DNA of 64,000 nucleotides from Leifsonia poae (GTDB lineage Bacteria; Actinomycetota; Actinomycetes; Actinomycetales; Microbacteriaceae), in assembly GCF_020009625.1 (NCBI RefSeq), contig NZ_JAIHLP010000002.1, forward strand, positions 124,001-188,000. The letters are read 5' to 3'. This document shows positions 26,691 through 35,329 of this stretch, piece after piece. The stretch's first letter is position 1, and every line of letters starts with the position of its first letter. Made by a program: the position numbers and the translations under genes. The notes under the pieces are model-generated. The model worked only from the letters and a program-made list of their open reading frames with translations, had not been told where the DNA came from and made no database searches.

Positions 26691-26763
26691 GACAGCGCTT
26701 AGAGACAGTGCTCTGAGCGACAGCGCTCTGAGTGACAGCGCTCTGAGTGACAGCGCTTGGTGT
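26691..26763. repeat. 15-bp tandem repeat between convergent trmD and map
   Basis: Five head-to-tail units of the form GACAGCGCTCTGAGT begin at 26691 (13 bases), 26704, 26719, 26734 and 26749. The units at 26719 and 26734 are identical. Each contains the self-complementary AGCGCT or close variant, so neighbouring units can pair. The last unit runs into the map stop codon. It probably arose by slippage; a role as terminator is possible. Confidence 0.7.
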
Positions 26764-27527
26764 CAGCGCGCGGTGAGGACGAGGGGGCCTTCGGCGGTGA
26801 TGGCGACGGTGTGCTCGGAGTGGGCGCCGCGGGAACCGTCCGCGCTGCGCAGGGTCCAGCCGTCGGAGTCGGTGACGATCTCATCGGTCGTCTCCAAAAG
26901 CCAGGGCTCGATGGCGATGACGAGACCGGGCCGCAGCGGATAGCCGCGACCGGCGCGGCCCTCGTTGGGCACATGGGGATCGCCGTGCATCGTGCGACCG
27001 ACACCATGGCCGCCGAACTGGGTGTTGACCGAGTAGCCCTCGGAGTGCGCGACGGCCGCGATCGCCGCCGAGATGTCGCCGATCCGCCCGCCGGGCCGGG
27101 CCGCATCGATGCCGGCGGTCAGCGCGCGTCGCGTCGTCTCGATGAGACGCAGATCCTCGTCGCGGGCCGAACCGACCACGATGCTCACGGCCGAGTCGGC
27201 CACCCAGCCATCGACGGATGCGGCGAAGTCGAGACTCACGAGGTCTCCGTCGCGCAGACGGTAGTCGTGGGGGAGGCCGTGCAGTACGGCGTCGTTCACC
27301 GAGGTGCAGATGACTTTGCCGAACGGGCTCGCCCCGAACGACGGGTGGTAGTCGATGTAGCACGATTCGGCGCCGGCGCCCCGGATGAGGTCGTGCGCCA
27401 GGCGATCGAGCTCGAGCAGGTTCGTCCCCACCTTCGCCGCCGCGGCGGTTCGCGTCAGCACATCGGCCACGAATCGGCCGGCCGGCCGCATCTGCTCGAT
27501 CTCGGCGGGGGTCCTCAACTCGATCAC
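26763..27527 (-). CDS. map: Type I methionine aminopeptidase
   Basis: Metallo-aminopeptidase that removes the initiator Met. The 254-residue product shows the five metal ligands in sequence: Asp in SLDFAASVDGWVAD (two), His in FGGHGVGRTMH, Glu in AIEPWLL and Glu in HSEHTVAI. The GTG at 27527 (VIELRTPAEIEQM) is preferred because AAGGAG lies 6 bases upstream; the open frame extends 33 codons further with no ribosome-binding site. It is transcribed away from the next gene and converges on trmD. Confidence 0.93.
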   Translation of the reverse strand: MIELRTPAEIEQMRPAGRFVADVLTRTAAAAKVGTNLLELDRLAHDLIRGAGAESCYIDYHPSFGASPFGKVICTSVNDAVLHGLPHDYRLRDGDLVSLDFAASVDGWVADSAVSIVVGSARDEDLRLIETTRRALTAGIDAARPGGRIGDISAAIAAVAHSEGYSVNTQFGGHGVGRTMHGDPHVPNEGRAGRGYPLRPGLVIAIEPWLLETTDEIVTDSDGWTLRSADGSRGAHSEHTVAITAEGPLVLTAR

Positions 27528-27612
27528 GGGTTCTCCTTCGGTCGCCTCCAGCATTTCACGCCCTCGGCGAACCCGCAGCCGCTGCACAGGCGCACGCGGA
27601 TACGCTGAAGTC

Positions 27613-28101
27613 GTGTTCATCCGCAAGGCGTTCTATTGGTGGCTCTTCCCGTCCGCCGTCGTTCTGCCTGTGTGGCTGCTGATCGGATGGGCGATCTTCC
27701 ATCCATCCGGGTGGACCTTCCTCGGGCTCCTCGTCATCTGCCCGATCCTGTTCGTGGCGCAGCTCGCGATCGGTGGCATCATCGCCGCGCGTAAGACGGC
27801 GCGCGAGGAGCGGGCCGTCTCCTGGATCGACGTGGGTCTGCTCACCCTGTGGCACGCCTCGATCGTCGTGTTCGGCTGCTTCCTGCCGGGCGTCTCGGGC
27901 TGGATCGCCGTCGTCGGCGTTCTGCTGGGGCTCGCGACGTTCTGGGTCTCGCTCTGGGAGCTGGTGACCGAGGCGCGCCTGCGCGTGAAGCAGACGTTCG
28001 ACGCGTACGAGCGCGCGGCTCAGCCGAATACTGCCCGGTCTGCGAGCGTCGTCGACGGCGGTGAGTTCATCGTGATCGAGGAGCGTCGGGACGAACGCTG
28101 A
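27613..28101 (+). CDS. Small membrane protein of unknown function
   Basis: Product of 162 residues, not recognised. Two hydrophobic stretches near residues 10-60 are followed by a charged loop (AARKTAREERAVSW) and two more around 75-115, giving about four membrane helices; the C-terminal 45 residues are polar and probably cytoplasmic. GTG at 27613 has a -10-like TACGCT at 27601-27606, 6 bases upstream, and no Shine-Dalgarno. It lies between map and rplS. Confidence 0.75.
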   Translation: MFIRKAFYWWLFPSAVVLPVWLLIGWAIFHPSGWTFLGLLVICPILFVAQLAIGGIIAARKTAREERAVSWIDVGLLTLWHASIVVFGCFLPGVSGWIAVVGVLLGLATFWVSLWELVTEARLRVKQTFDAYERAAQPNTARSASVVDGGEFIVIEERRDER

Positions 28102-28112
28102 GCGGGATCGCT

Positions 28113-28142
28113 TTGGCAAACCAAGCCGGTTCATGGCAGAAT
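28113..28142 (+). promoter_or_regulatory. Candidate promoter for rplS
   Basis: TTGGCA at 28113-28118 and CAGAAT at 28137-28142 are 18 bases apart, matching consensus at five and four positions. It would produce a leader of about 140 bases before rplS, in which no known riboswitch or conserved leader structure was recognised. Confidence 0.45.
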
Positions 28143-28289
28143 CGTTGTTTGTGCCGCGGCCACGCTCTGCCACAGGGGAGCCAGCTCTTCTCGCGGACAC
28201 TCCTCAACCGATAACGTCGGTCGTCACCGCTGCGTGAACGACCCCAAGTCCGTCCTCGACCTGTGGCGGGTACAGAGAGCGAACCAGCC

Positions 28290-28640
28290 ATGCATATCCT
28301 CGACCAGGTCGATGCCGCTTCCCTGAAGCAGGACATCCCGGCCTTCCGCGCCGGAGACACCGTCAAGGTGCACGTCAACATCATCGAGGGAACCCGCTCT
28401 CGTGTCCAGGTCTTCCAGGGCGTCGTCATCGGCCGCTCGGGCGAAGGCGTCCGCGAGACCTTCACCGTCCGCAAGGTCAGCTTCCAGGTCGGCGTCGAGC
28501 GCACCTTCCCGGTGCACTCCCCGGTGATCGACAAGATCGAGATCGTCACCCGCGGTGACGTCCGCCGCGCCAAGCTGTACTACCTGCGCGAGCTTCGCGG
28601 CAAGAAGGCGAAGATCAAAGAGAAGCGCGACAACCACTAA
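28290..28640 (+). CDS. rplS: 50S ribosomal protein L19
   Basis: Large-subunit protein at the 30S-50S interface. The 116-residue product has the hallmark [28 protein letters not shown] and the C-terminal [23 protein letters not shown] at 28290 begins [12 protein letters not shown], which matches the family start; an upstream in-frame start at 28263 is not needed. It normally follows trmD directly; here map and a small membrane protein come between. A 14-bp hairpin follows. Confidence 0.97.
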   Translation: MHILDQVDAASLKQDIPAFRAGDTVKVHVNIIEGTRSRVQVFQGVVIGRSGEGVRETFTVRKVSFQVGVERTFPVHSPVIDKIEIVTRGDVRRAKLYYLRELRGKKAKIKEKRDNH

Positions 28641-28681
28641 GGCGAACGCGCCTCGACTCGCTGTTCGCAGCCAGCCGCCCC

Positions 28682-28717
28682 TGAGCTCCCGGTCCCCTAC
28701 ACTGGACCGGGAGCTCA
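28682..28717. terminator. 14-bp inverted repeat between rplS and lepB
   Basis: TGAGCTCCCGGTCC and GGACCGGGAGCTCA are exact reverse complements around an 8-base loop. No U-run follows, so it may attenuate rather than end transcription into lepB, which starts 10 bases later. Confidence 0.6.
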
Positions 28718-28726
28718 GGCGGTTAA

Positions 28727-29473
28727 ATGACGGAAGAAGCAATGCCCACCCGATCCGACAGGGTGGCGAAGGAGCGGCGCGGAAAGCGCCGGAGCGCGAA
28801 ACTGTTCGTGCGGGACATCCTCATCATTTTCGTGGTGGCGGTGCTGGTGTCGTTCCTCATCAAGACGTTCGTGGTGCGGTCTTTCTACATCCCGTCAGCG
28901 TCGATGCAGAACACGCTGCAGATCAACGACCGCATCATCGTGAATGAGCTCGAGCCCGGCCTGGTGCCCATCAGCCGTGGCGATATCGTCGTCTTCCGCG
29001 ACCCGGGCGGCTGGCTTCCCCCGCAGCCGCCGAGCACCCAGAGCCCGATCTCGGCCGCCATCGACTCGGCGCTGACCTTTATCGGTCTCTCCGCCTCCGA
29101 CAGCAACGACCATCTGATCAAACGGGTCATCGGGCTGCCGGGCGACCACGTCAAATGCTGCAACGCCCTCGGCCAGGTCACGGTAAACGGAACGCCGCTG
29201 AAAGAGCCGTACATCGTCATCCCACCCGGCCAGACGAACGCGGCTACACTCAGCTTCGATGTCACTGTGCCGAAGGGCGAGCTCTGGGTGATGGGGGACA
29301 ACCGCTACAACTCGCAGGACTCGTCGCGCAACCAGAATCTGCCAGGAAAGGGCTTCGTGCCCGTCGACCATGTCGTGGGTCGTGCCTTCGTGATCAGCTG
29401 GCCTGTGAGCCGGTGGACCTGGCTCGGCAACTACCCGGACACCTTCCGCGGCATCGAGAACGAGCAGAAATGA
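28727..29473 (+). CDS. lepB: Signal peptidase I
   Basis: Membrane serine protease that cleaves secretory signal peptides. The 248-residue product has a basic N-terminus, one transmembrane helix (about residues 27-48), the nucleophile Ser in IPSASMQNTL (box B) and the general-base Lys in DHLIKRVIGLPGD (box D), then GDNRYNSQDSS (box E). Two ATG codons are possible, 28727 (AGGCGG upstream) and 28742 (GGAAG upstream). Its stop overlaps the rnhB start (ATGA). Confidence 0.95.
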   Translation: MTEEAMPTRSDRVAKERRGKRRSAKLFVRDILIIFVVAVLVSFLIKTFVVRSFYIPSASMQNTLQINDRIIVNELEPGLVPISRGDIVVFRDPGGWLPPQPPSTQSPISAAIDSALTFIGLSASDSNDHLIKRVIGLPGDHVKCCNALGQVTVNGTPLKEPYIVIPPGQTNAATLSFDVTVPKGELWVMGDNRYNSQDSSRNQNLPGKGFVPVDHVVGRAFVISWPVSRWTWLGNYPDTFRGIENEQK

Positions 29474-30132
29474 CCCCGATCAGCCCGACTCTGCGATACG
29501 AGCGCTCGCTCTATCGCGAGGGCGTGACGTCGATCATCGCCTGTGACGAGGTCGGGCGCGGCGCTCTCGCCGGTCCGGTCGCGGTGGGCATGGTGGTCAT
29601 CGACAGTACGGTCAAGCGGATGCCGACGGGACTGCGCGACTCGAAGCTGCTGCCGGAGCCGGCTCGGGAAGCACTGGAGCCTCTCTGCCGAACCTGGGTG
29701 CTTCACTCCGCCGTCGGACTGGCCTCGGCCGCCGAGGTGGACTCGCTCGGGATTATGCGCTGTCTCGGCCTGGCGGGCGCCCGCGCCTTGGCGCAGTTGG
29801 AAGCCGACGGCGCCCCGACCGCCCGGAGCACCCTCATCCTCGACGGAAACCACGACTATCTGAACCCCGCTCTGACACGACCCGCGCGAGTGGTGACCCG
29901 GGTGAAGGCAGACCGCGACTGTGCGTCGGTGGCAGCGGCATCCGTGATCGCCAAGGTGCACCGGGACAGGATCATGATCGGCGCCGATGGCGTGCACCCC
30001 GGCTACGGATGGGTGTCGAACAAGGGATACGCGAGCCGTGTCCACCTCGACGCGATCGCCGAGCTCGGCCCCAGTGCGCTGCATCGCCTCACCTGGCTGA
30101 AACAGTCGGCCACGCTGCCCATGCCAATATAA
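29470..30132 (+). CDS. rnhB: Ribonuclease HII
   Basis: Removes ribonucleotides from DNA and RNA-DNA hybrids. The 220-residue product has the catalytic DEVGRGALAGP near residue 25, GLRDSKLL, the later Asp in LILDGNHDYL, and VKADRDCASVAAASVIAKVHRD, all RNase HII marks. ATG at 29470 overlaps the lepB stop; the open frame upstream lies inside lepB. The order rplS–lepB–rnhB–DUF2469 is typical for actinobacteria. Confidence 0.96.
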   Translation: MTPISPTLRYERSLYREGVTSIIACDEVGRGALAGPVAVGMVVIDSTVKRMPTGLRDSKLLPEPAREALEPLCRTWVLHSAVGLASAAEVDSLGIMRCLGLAGARALAQLEADGAPTARSTLILDGNHDYLNPALTRPARVVTRVKADRDCASVAAASVIAKVHRDRIMIGADGVHPGYGWVSNKGYASRVHLDAIAELGPSALHRLTWLKQSATLPMPI

Positions 30133-30161
30133 GGCGGCGCGCAGCATAGACTTGTCGAACG

Positions 30162-30485
30162 ATGGATGAAGACGAGTTCGACGACTACGACCGTGAGGTC
30201 GAGTTGGCTTTGTACCGCGAATACCGGGATGTCGTCTCGCAGTTCAAGTACGTGATCGAGACCGAGCGCCGGTTCTACCTCGCCAACGAGGTGGAGTTCG
30301 TGCGTCGGGACACCGAACACGACTTCTACTTCGAGCTGACGATGAACGACGTTTGGGTGTGGGATGTCTACCGCTCCGATCGGTTCGTGAAGTCGGTGCG
30401 TGTTCTGACGTTCAAGGATGTCAACATCGAGGAGCTCTCCAGCAAGGAGTTCGAGCTCCCGAAGGAGCTCGCGCTCGACGAGTAG
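30162..30485 (+). CDS. DUF2469 family protein
   Basis: Highly acidic conserved actinobacterial protein of 107 residues (DEDEFDDYDREVELALYREY at the start, TMNDVWVWDVYR in the middle). No known function; always near rnhB and yraN. A TAGACT at 30147-30152 lies 9 bases before the ATG with no Shine-Dalgarno, pointing to a leaderless transcript independent of rnhB. Confidence 0.92.
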   Translation: MDEDEFDDYDREVELALYREYRDVVSQFKYVIETERRFYLANEVEFVRRDTEHDFYFELTMNDVWVWDVYRSDRFVKSVRVLTFKDVNIEELSSKEFELPKELALDE

Positions 30486-30501
30486 TCGTGGAGGTCGAGG
30501 C

Positions 30502-31884
30502 ATGAGCGCGCCCCGGGGGTTCAGCGCCCGCTTCGTCGCTCCTGTTCTGATCGGTCCGATGCTCAACCCGATCAACACCACGATGATCTCCGTCGCGCTG
30601 GTGCCGATCGCCCACGACCTGCAACTCTCCTCCTCGGTCGTCATCTGGCTCGTCGCCGGGCTGTATCTTGCCAGCGCGATCGCCCAGCCCACTCTGGGAA
30701 AGCTCGCCGACATCATCGGTCCTCGCACGGTGTATCTCGGCGGTCTCGTCGTTGTGCTCATCGGCGGTGTTCTCCCGGCATTCCTCGGCGGATTCGGCGG
30801 TGTGCTGGCCGCGCGGGTGCTGATCGGGATCGGCACTTCCGCCGCCTATCCGTCGGCTATGACGCTGCTGCGCGACCGCTCGACCGTGCTGGGGCGGCCG
30901 ACGCCTCCCGCCCTTCTCTCGGGGCTCTCCATCGCCAGCCTCAGCACGGCGGCGATCGGACCGGTGCTCGGGGGAGTCCTCATCGCCCTCTTCGGCTGGC
31001 ACTCGATCTTCCTCGTGAACGTCCCGCTCGCGCTCATCGCCCTCGGGATGTCGATCGCCTGGCTCCCCTCCGATCGGCTGCGTCCGCCGATGTCCGATCG
31101 CGCGATCGGCGTGGTGGGCGCGCTGAAGGCTCTCGATGTTCCCGGAATCCTTCTGTTCGCGCTCGCGATCGCGAGCCTCCTCGTCTTCCTGCTCGACCTC
31201 CGCTCCGGTCTGTGGTGGCTTCTGGCGCTCGCGCTCGTGCTGAGCGGCGCGCTCGTCGCCTGGGAGCTGCGCACCAGAACCCCGTTCCTCGACCTCCGGA
31301 TGCTCGCCGCCAACCGGCCGCTCACCCGCACCTACCTGCGGCTCTTCCTCGTCTATGTCGCGGCCTATTCGATGTTGAACGGTTTCAGCCAGTGGCTCCA
31401 GGGTGCCGCGGGCTTCGGGAGTGAGATCGCCGGCCTCCTGCAGCTGCCGACCGTGCTCCTCGCCGGGGTCGCATCCATCGCCGTCGCGAAGAACACCGCA
31501 CTCCGATTGCCGCTCGTGCTGGCAGGGGTCCTCCCGTTCGCCGGCGGTGCGCTCCTGCTGACCATCACATCGCAGTCGCCGATCTGGCTGCTGCTCCTCG
31601 CGGCCGGGCTCTTCGGGATTCCGCAGGGGTTGGCATCCGTCTCCAACCAGGCCGCGCTCTACCGTCAAGCTCCGCGCGAACAGATCGGGGTCGCAGCCGG
31701 CCTCTCGCGCACCTCCGTCTACGTCGGGGCGATCGTGGCGAGCGCGGTCATCGGGCTCGCCTACGGCGAATCGCCGACGGATGCGGGATTCCATGCCATC
31801 GCTGTCGTCGTGCTGGTCGCGGCGGGCTCGGCCGCACTGCTGGCGTTGTTCGACCGGTCGCTCTCCTGGAGACGCGCCGACTGA
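30502..31884 (+). CDS. MFS drug-exporter-type transporter (DHA2-like)
   Basis: Transporter of 460 residues with about 13-14 hydrophobic segments. Motif A is LGKLADIIGPRTVYLGG, and motif C of drug:proton antiporters is visible in TAAIGPVLGGVLIALFGW followed by HSIFLVNVPLALIAL, typical of the DHA2 family. The substrate is unknown. ATG at 30502 has GGAGG upstream, 16 bases after the DUF2469 stop. It separates DUF2469 from yraN, which are commonly neighbours, so it is probably an insertion in the core operon. Confidence 0.88.
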   Translation: MSAPRGFSARFVAPVLIGPMLNPINTTMISVALVPIAHDLQLSSSVVIWLVAGLYLASAIAQPTLGKLADIIGPRTVYLGGLVVVLIGGVLPAFLGGFGGVLAARVLIGIGTSAAYPSAMTLLRDRSTVLGRPTPPALLSGLSIASLSTAAIGPVLGGVLIALFGWHSIFLVNVPLALIALGMSIAWLPSDRLRPPMSDRAIGVVGALKALDVPGILLFALAIASLLVFLLDLRSGLWWLLALALVLSGALVAWELRTRTPFLDLRMLAANRPLTRTYLRLFLVYVAAYSMLNGFSQWLQGAAGFGSEIAGLLQLPTVLLAGVASIAVAKNTALRLPLVLAGVLPFAGGALLLTITSQSPIWLLLLAAGLFGIPQGLASVSNQAALYRQAPREQIGVAAGLSRTSVYVGAIVASAVIGLAYGESPTDAGFHAIAVVVLVAAGSAALLALFDRSLSWRRAD

Positions 31885-31995
31885 CGATCGCGCATCCTTC
31901 CTCCACAGGTAGCGCATCCCGCCGGTTCTCCCCAGACCCGTTTCCGAGCGGCCGGCGGCGCGGCCCGCCGACGAAGCTGGTGTCGGGAGGAAGAC

Positions 31996-32352
31996 ATGGC
32001 AGCGAAAGACGATCTGGGTCGCCGCGGCGAGCTGGTGGCAGCGATGTGGTTCGAAGAACACGGATACACCGTGATCGAGCGCAATTGGCGGTGTCGCATC
32101 GGTGAGGTCGACCTCGTCCTGCGCCGAGGCGCCCTCACGGTGTTCGCCGAGGTGAAGACACGCGCCTCCGTCGCCTTCGGGCATCCGTTCGAGGCGATCA
32201 CCCCCGTGAAGTCACGGCGGCTCCGTTTGCTGGCCGTCGAGTGGTGCCGGGTGCACGAGATCGGTCCCGGCGACATCCGCGTCGACGCGATCGCGGTCAT
32301 CGACGCATGGAGCGCGACACCGCAGGTCGAGCATCTGAGCGGAATCGCCTGA
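31996..32352 (+). CDS. yraN: YraN family protein (UPF0102, predicted endonuclease)
   Basis: Small protein of 118 residues with a Holliday-junction-resolvase-like fold. Family motifs are DLGRRGELVAAMWFEEHGY, RCRIGEVDLVLRRG (with the predicted metal-binding Glu and Asp) and FAEVKTRAS. The ATG has GGGAGGAAG upstream. Its stop overlaps the comM start. Biochemical role not established. Confidence 0.93.
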   Translation: MAAKDDLGRRGELVAAMWFEEHGYTVIERNWRCRIGEVDLVLRRGALTVFAEVKTRASVAFGHPFEAITPVKSRRLRLLAVEWCRVHEIGPGDIRVDAIAVIDAWSATPQVEHLSGIA

Positions 32353-33905
32353 TGTCGCTCGCGCGGACCTTCGCGGTCGCCCTCACCGGCCTGCACGGCG
32401 ACATCGTTGAGGTCGAAGCCGACATCGCCGCCGGACTTCCCGCCTTCGTCCTGATCGGGCTACCCGACCTGGCGCTCGGTGAGTCCCGAAAACGTGTGGT
32501 CGCCGCTGCTGTCAATGCCGGATGCCCGCTCACCCAGCGCAAACTCACGGTCAATCTCTCGCCGGCCGCGCTGCGAAAGCAGGGCTCGGCTTTCGACCTG
32601 GCGATCGCCGTCGCCGCTCTGGCGGCGGCCGGTGACATCGCGGCGGAGTCCGTCGCACGGGTCGTGCATCTGGGGGAGCTCGGCCTCGACGGCCGGCTGC
32701 GGGCGGTGCCCGGCATCCTCCCCGCGGTCGCCGCCGCCCGCACGGCCGGATTCGATCGCGTGATGGTCCCCGCCGCGAGCGAAGTCGAGGCGCGGCTCGT
32801 CGAGGGGATCGAGGTGACCGCAGTGGCTTCATTGCGCGCCGCCGCGATCTGGCACGGCGGAGATCTTCAGCCCGACGCCGTCGAACCTGCCCCGCTGTTC
32901 CGATCGTCCGCATCGGAACCCGATGATGACGCCGTCGATCTCGACATGGCCGATGTCGTGGGAAACGACGAGGTCGTCGACGCGCTCGTGGTGGCCGCAG
33001 CGGGTGGTCACCACGTGTCGATGGTGGGTCCGCCCGGAGCAGGCAAGACGATGCTGGCGGCCAGGCTGCCGACCATCCTGCCCGACCTCACCGACGAACA
33101 GGCGCTCGAGGTCACCTCCATCCGTTCTCTCACCGGCTCCTGGATCGGAGGCGAGCTGGCCCGGAGACCGCCGTTCGAGGCACCGCACCACACGGCATCA
33201 CCCGCCTCCCTCGTCGGGGGCGGTTCCGGTCGAATCGTACCCGGCGCCATCGTGCGCGCCTCCCACGGTGTTCTGTTCCTCGACGAAGCGGCGGAGTTCC
33301 CTGGTCGCGTTCTCGATGCGCTGCGGCAGCCGTTGGAATCGGGGTCGATCACCATCCATCGAGCGAACGGCCGCGCCACGTTCCCGGCACGGTTCCAATT
33401 GGTGCTCGCCTCGAATCCCTGTCCATGTGGTCGCTACGGCTCCGTCGACGATGAGTGCACGTGCACGCCGATCGCGCGCCGCCGCTACTTCGGGAGGATC
33501 TCTGGTCCTTTGCTCGACCGGGTAGACATCCGGCTCACGCTCCGCCGGCTCGGCCTCGCGGCCCTGCGTGGCGCGAACAGTCGATCGGAGACCCTCCCTC
33601 CCGGTCAGTCCAGCCTCGACCTCCGGCACCGAGTCGTGCAGGCGCGCTGCGTAGCAGCCGAGCGCTTGTCCGGAACGCCCTGGCGGCGCAACGCCGACGT
33701 TCCAGGACAATGGCTGCGCTCGGCCGGCAGGCGGCTCGCCCCGAGCACTCTGGCCGTGCTCGACCGAGCGCTCGAACGGGGCTCCATCACCATGCGCGGG
33801 TACGATCGCACGCTCAGACTGGCCTGGACGCTCGCCGATCTCGACACCGCCGCCAGCCCCGGTGCCCACCACATCGGCGCTGCGCTCTTCCTCCGTCGGG
33901 GATGA
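32352..33905 (+). CDS. comM: ComM / YifB-family AAA+ ATPase (Mg chelatase-like)
   Basis: Product of 517 residues. ComM is a hexameric helicase that promotes branch migration during integration of transformed DNA; elsewhere it may serve general recombination. An N-terminal LonC-like domain (ALTGLHGDIVEVEADI, GLPDLALGESRKRV) is followed by Walker A GPPGAGKTMLAARLP, Walker B GVLFLDEAAEF, a zinc-like Cys cluster NPCPCGRYG ... ECTC, and the C-terminal Mg-chelatase domain. It lies between yraN and dprA, as in many bacteria. Confidence 0.94.
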   Translation: MSLARTFAVALTGLHGDIVEVEADIAAGLPAFVLIGLPDLALGESRKRVVAAAVNAGCPLTQRKLTVNLSPAALRKQGSAFDLAIAVAALAAAGDIAAESVARVVHLGELGLDGRLRAVPGILPAVAAARTAGFDRVMVPAASEVEARLVEGIEVTAVASLRAAAIWHGGDLQPDAVEPAPLFRSSASEPDDDAVDLDMADVVGNDEVVDALVVAAAGGHHVSMVGPPGAGKTMLAARLPTILPDLTDEQALEVTSIRSLTGSWIGGELARRPPFEAPHHTASPASLVGGGSGRIVPGAIVRASHGVLFLDEAAEFPGRVLDALRQPLESGSITIHRANGRATFPARFQLVLASNPCPCGRYGSVDDECTCTPIARRRYFGRISGPLLDRVDIRLTLRRLGLAALRGANSRSETLPPGQSSLDLRHRVVQARCVAAERLSGTPWRRNADVPGQWLRSAGRRLAPSTLAVLDRALERGSITMRGYDRTLRLAWTLADLDTAASPGAHHIGAALFLRRG

Positions 33906-33909
33906 GCGC

Positions 33910-35256
33910 ATGACGGATCACTCTTCCGCAGGCGAGGCAGTCGCCGGCCCTTCCGAGCGACGACCGGCCGGATCGAAGCCGTCGACACCGACCTATCTCG
34001 GCCTGGATCTCGGATCGATCGCCGCGCTCCTCGAACCGGTCACACCGGCGGGGCTCGGCATCGAGAACGGGTCGTCGTCGGCAGCGACGACGTTCGCCCG
34101 GTTCGCATTCGCCACGTTCTCCACCCTCGTCGAGCCGGGAGACGTAGACGCGGCGGCCTTCCTCGCCGCGCTCGGGCCGATCGTCGCCCTGCAGTCGGTC
34201 GTCGAGCGCTGGGAGGCGGACCGCATTCTCGATGCCGTTCACACAGTGGATGCGGCAACATCGGCCGCCTTGGCCGACAGAATGAGCGACGCCGTCGAAC
34301 GCTGGCGGCCTCGTGTCTCCCGGCAGAGCGCCATTCGTTCGCTCGAATCAGCGGCGCGAGTGGGTGCGACCCTGGTGACGCCGCTCGACGAATTGTGGCC
34401 GGGTGGATTCCAGGCCTTGGGTGACGGCGCGCCGCTGGCCATCTGGGTGAGAGGCGATCCGGCTCGCCTCACCGCACTCGATCGTTCGATAGCGCTCGTC
34501 GGTGCCCGCGCCGCCACAGGATACGGCGAGCATGTCGCCTCGGAATCCGCGGCAGGGCTGTCCGACCGCGGTTTCGCGATCGCATCCGGTGGGGCATACG
34601 GCATCGACGGTGCCGCGCATCGCGCGACGATCGCCAGCGAACAGATCACCATCGCCTTCCTTGCCGGGGGAGTCGACCGTCTGTATCCCGCAGGCCATGC
34701 AGACCTCCTCGGCCGAATCGCCGACACAGGCCTCTTGATCGGCGAGCTCCCGTGTGGTTCTGCGCCGACCCGCTGGCGCTTCCTGCAACGGAATCGACTG
34801 ATCGCGGCCGCCAGCCGCGCCACCGTCGTCGTCGAGGCCGGGCGCCGTTCGGGTTCGCTCAACACCGCAGGGCATGCGGCGGCGATCGGCCGACCCCTCG
34901 GTGCCGTACCGGGGCCGGTCACGTCGCCGGCGTCGGCCGGATGTCACCGCCTCATCCGCGAATACGACGCCGTATGCGTCACGACGCCGGGCGAGATGGC
35001 GGAACTCACCGGGATCACCGACGCGACGATCTCCGGTTGGCCGGAGGAGCGAGGCGACCCGATCAGCGCCGACGCCAGGCTCGGCGAGCAGACGCGGGTG
35101 CTCGACGCTCTCTCGGCCGTTTCGCGACGCACCATCCGCGAGGTCGCCCAGCGGTCGGGCCTGTCGGAACGCGGCGTGGTCTCCACCCTGGGGATGCTCG
35201 AACTCGACGGGGCCGTGACCGAGCGCGAAGACGGCTGGCACAAGGTCCGTCGCTGA
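33910..35256 (+). CDS. dprA: DNA processing protein DprA
   Basis: Loads RecA on incoming single-stranded DNA in competent bacteria; also kept in bacteria without known competence. The 448-residue product has an N-terminal helical extension, the Rossmann core (ALVGARAATGYGEHVASE, IASGGAYGIDGAAH, FLAGGVDRLYPAGH, RNRLIAAAS, VVEAGRRSGSLNTA) and a C-terminal winged helix (RTIREVAQRSGLSERGVVS). ATG at 33910 lies 4 bases after the comM stop, so comM and dprA are one transcript. Confidence 0.94.
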   Translation: MTDHSSAGEAVAGPSERRPAGSKPSTPTYLGLDLGSIAALLEPVTPAGLGIENGSSSAATTFARFAFATFSTLVEPGDVDAAAFLAALGPIVALQSVVERWEADRILDAVHTVDAATSAALADRMSDAVERWRPRVSRQSAIRSLESAARVGATLVTPLDELWPGGFQALGDGAPLAIWVRGDPARLTALDRSIALVGARAATGYGEHVASESAAGLSDRGFAIASGGAYGIDGAAHRATIASEQITIAFLAGGVDRLYPAGHADLLGRIADTGLLIGELPCGSAPTRWRFLQRNRLIAAASRATVVVEAGRRSGSLNTAGHAAAIGRPLGAVPGPVTSPASAGCHRLIREYDAVCVTTPGEMAELTGITDATISGWPEERGDPISADARLGEQTRVLDALSAVSRRTIREVAQRSGLSERGVVSTLGMLELDGAVTEREDGWHKVRR

Positions 35257-35329
35257 GCCCACCGACATGCCGGTACGGGGCGTCGCTACAGGGAATCCGC
35301 CTGGGGCACGCGAGGCTAGATGCGTGGAG

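Noticed and set aside
26674..26943. Small plus-strand gene with SALSD repeats
   Set aside because: It reads through the 15-bp repeats and then antisense through map; no start signal.
28143..28289. L19-type autoregulatory leader
   Set aside because: The leader is long enough, but no matching conserved structure was identified by eye.
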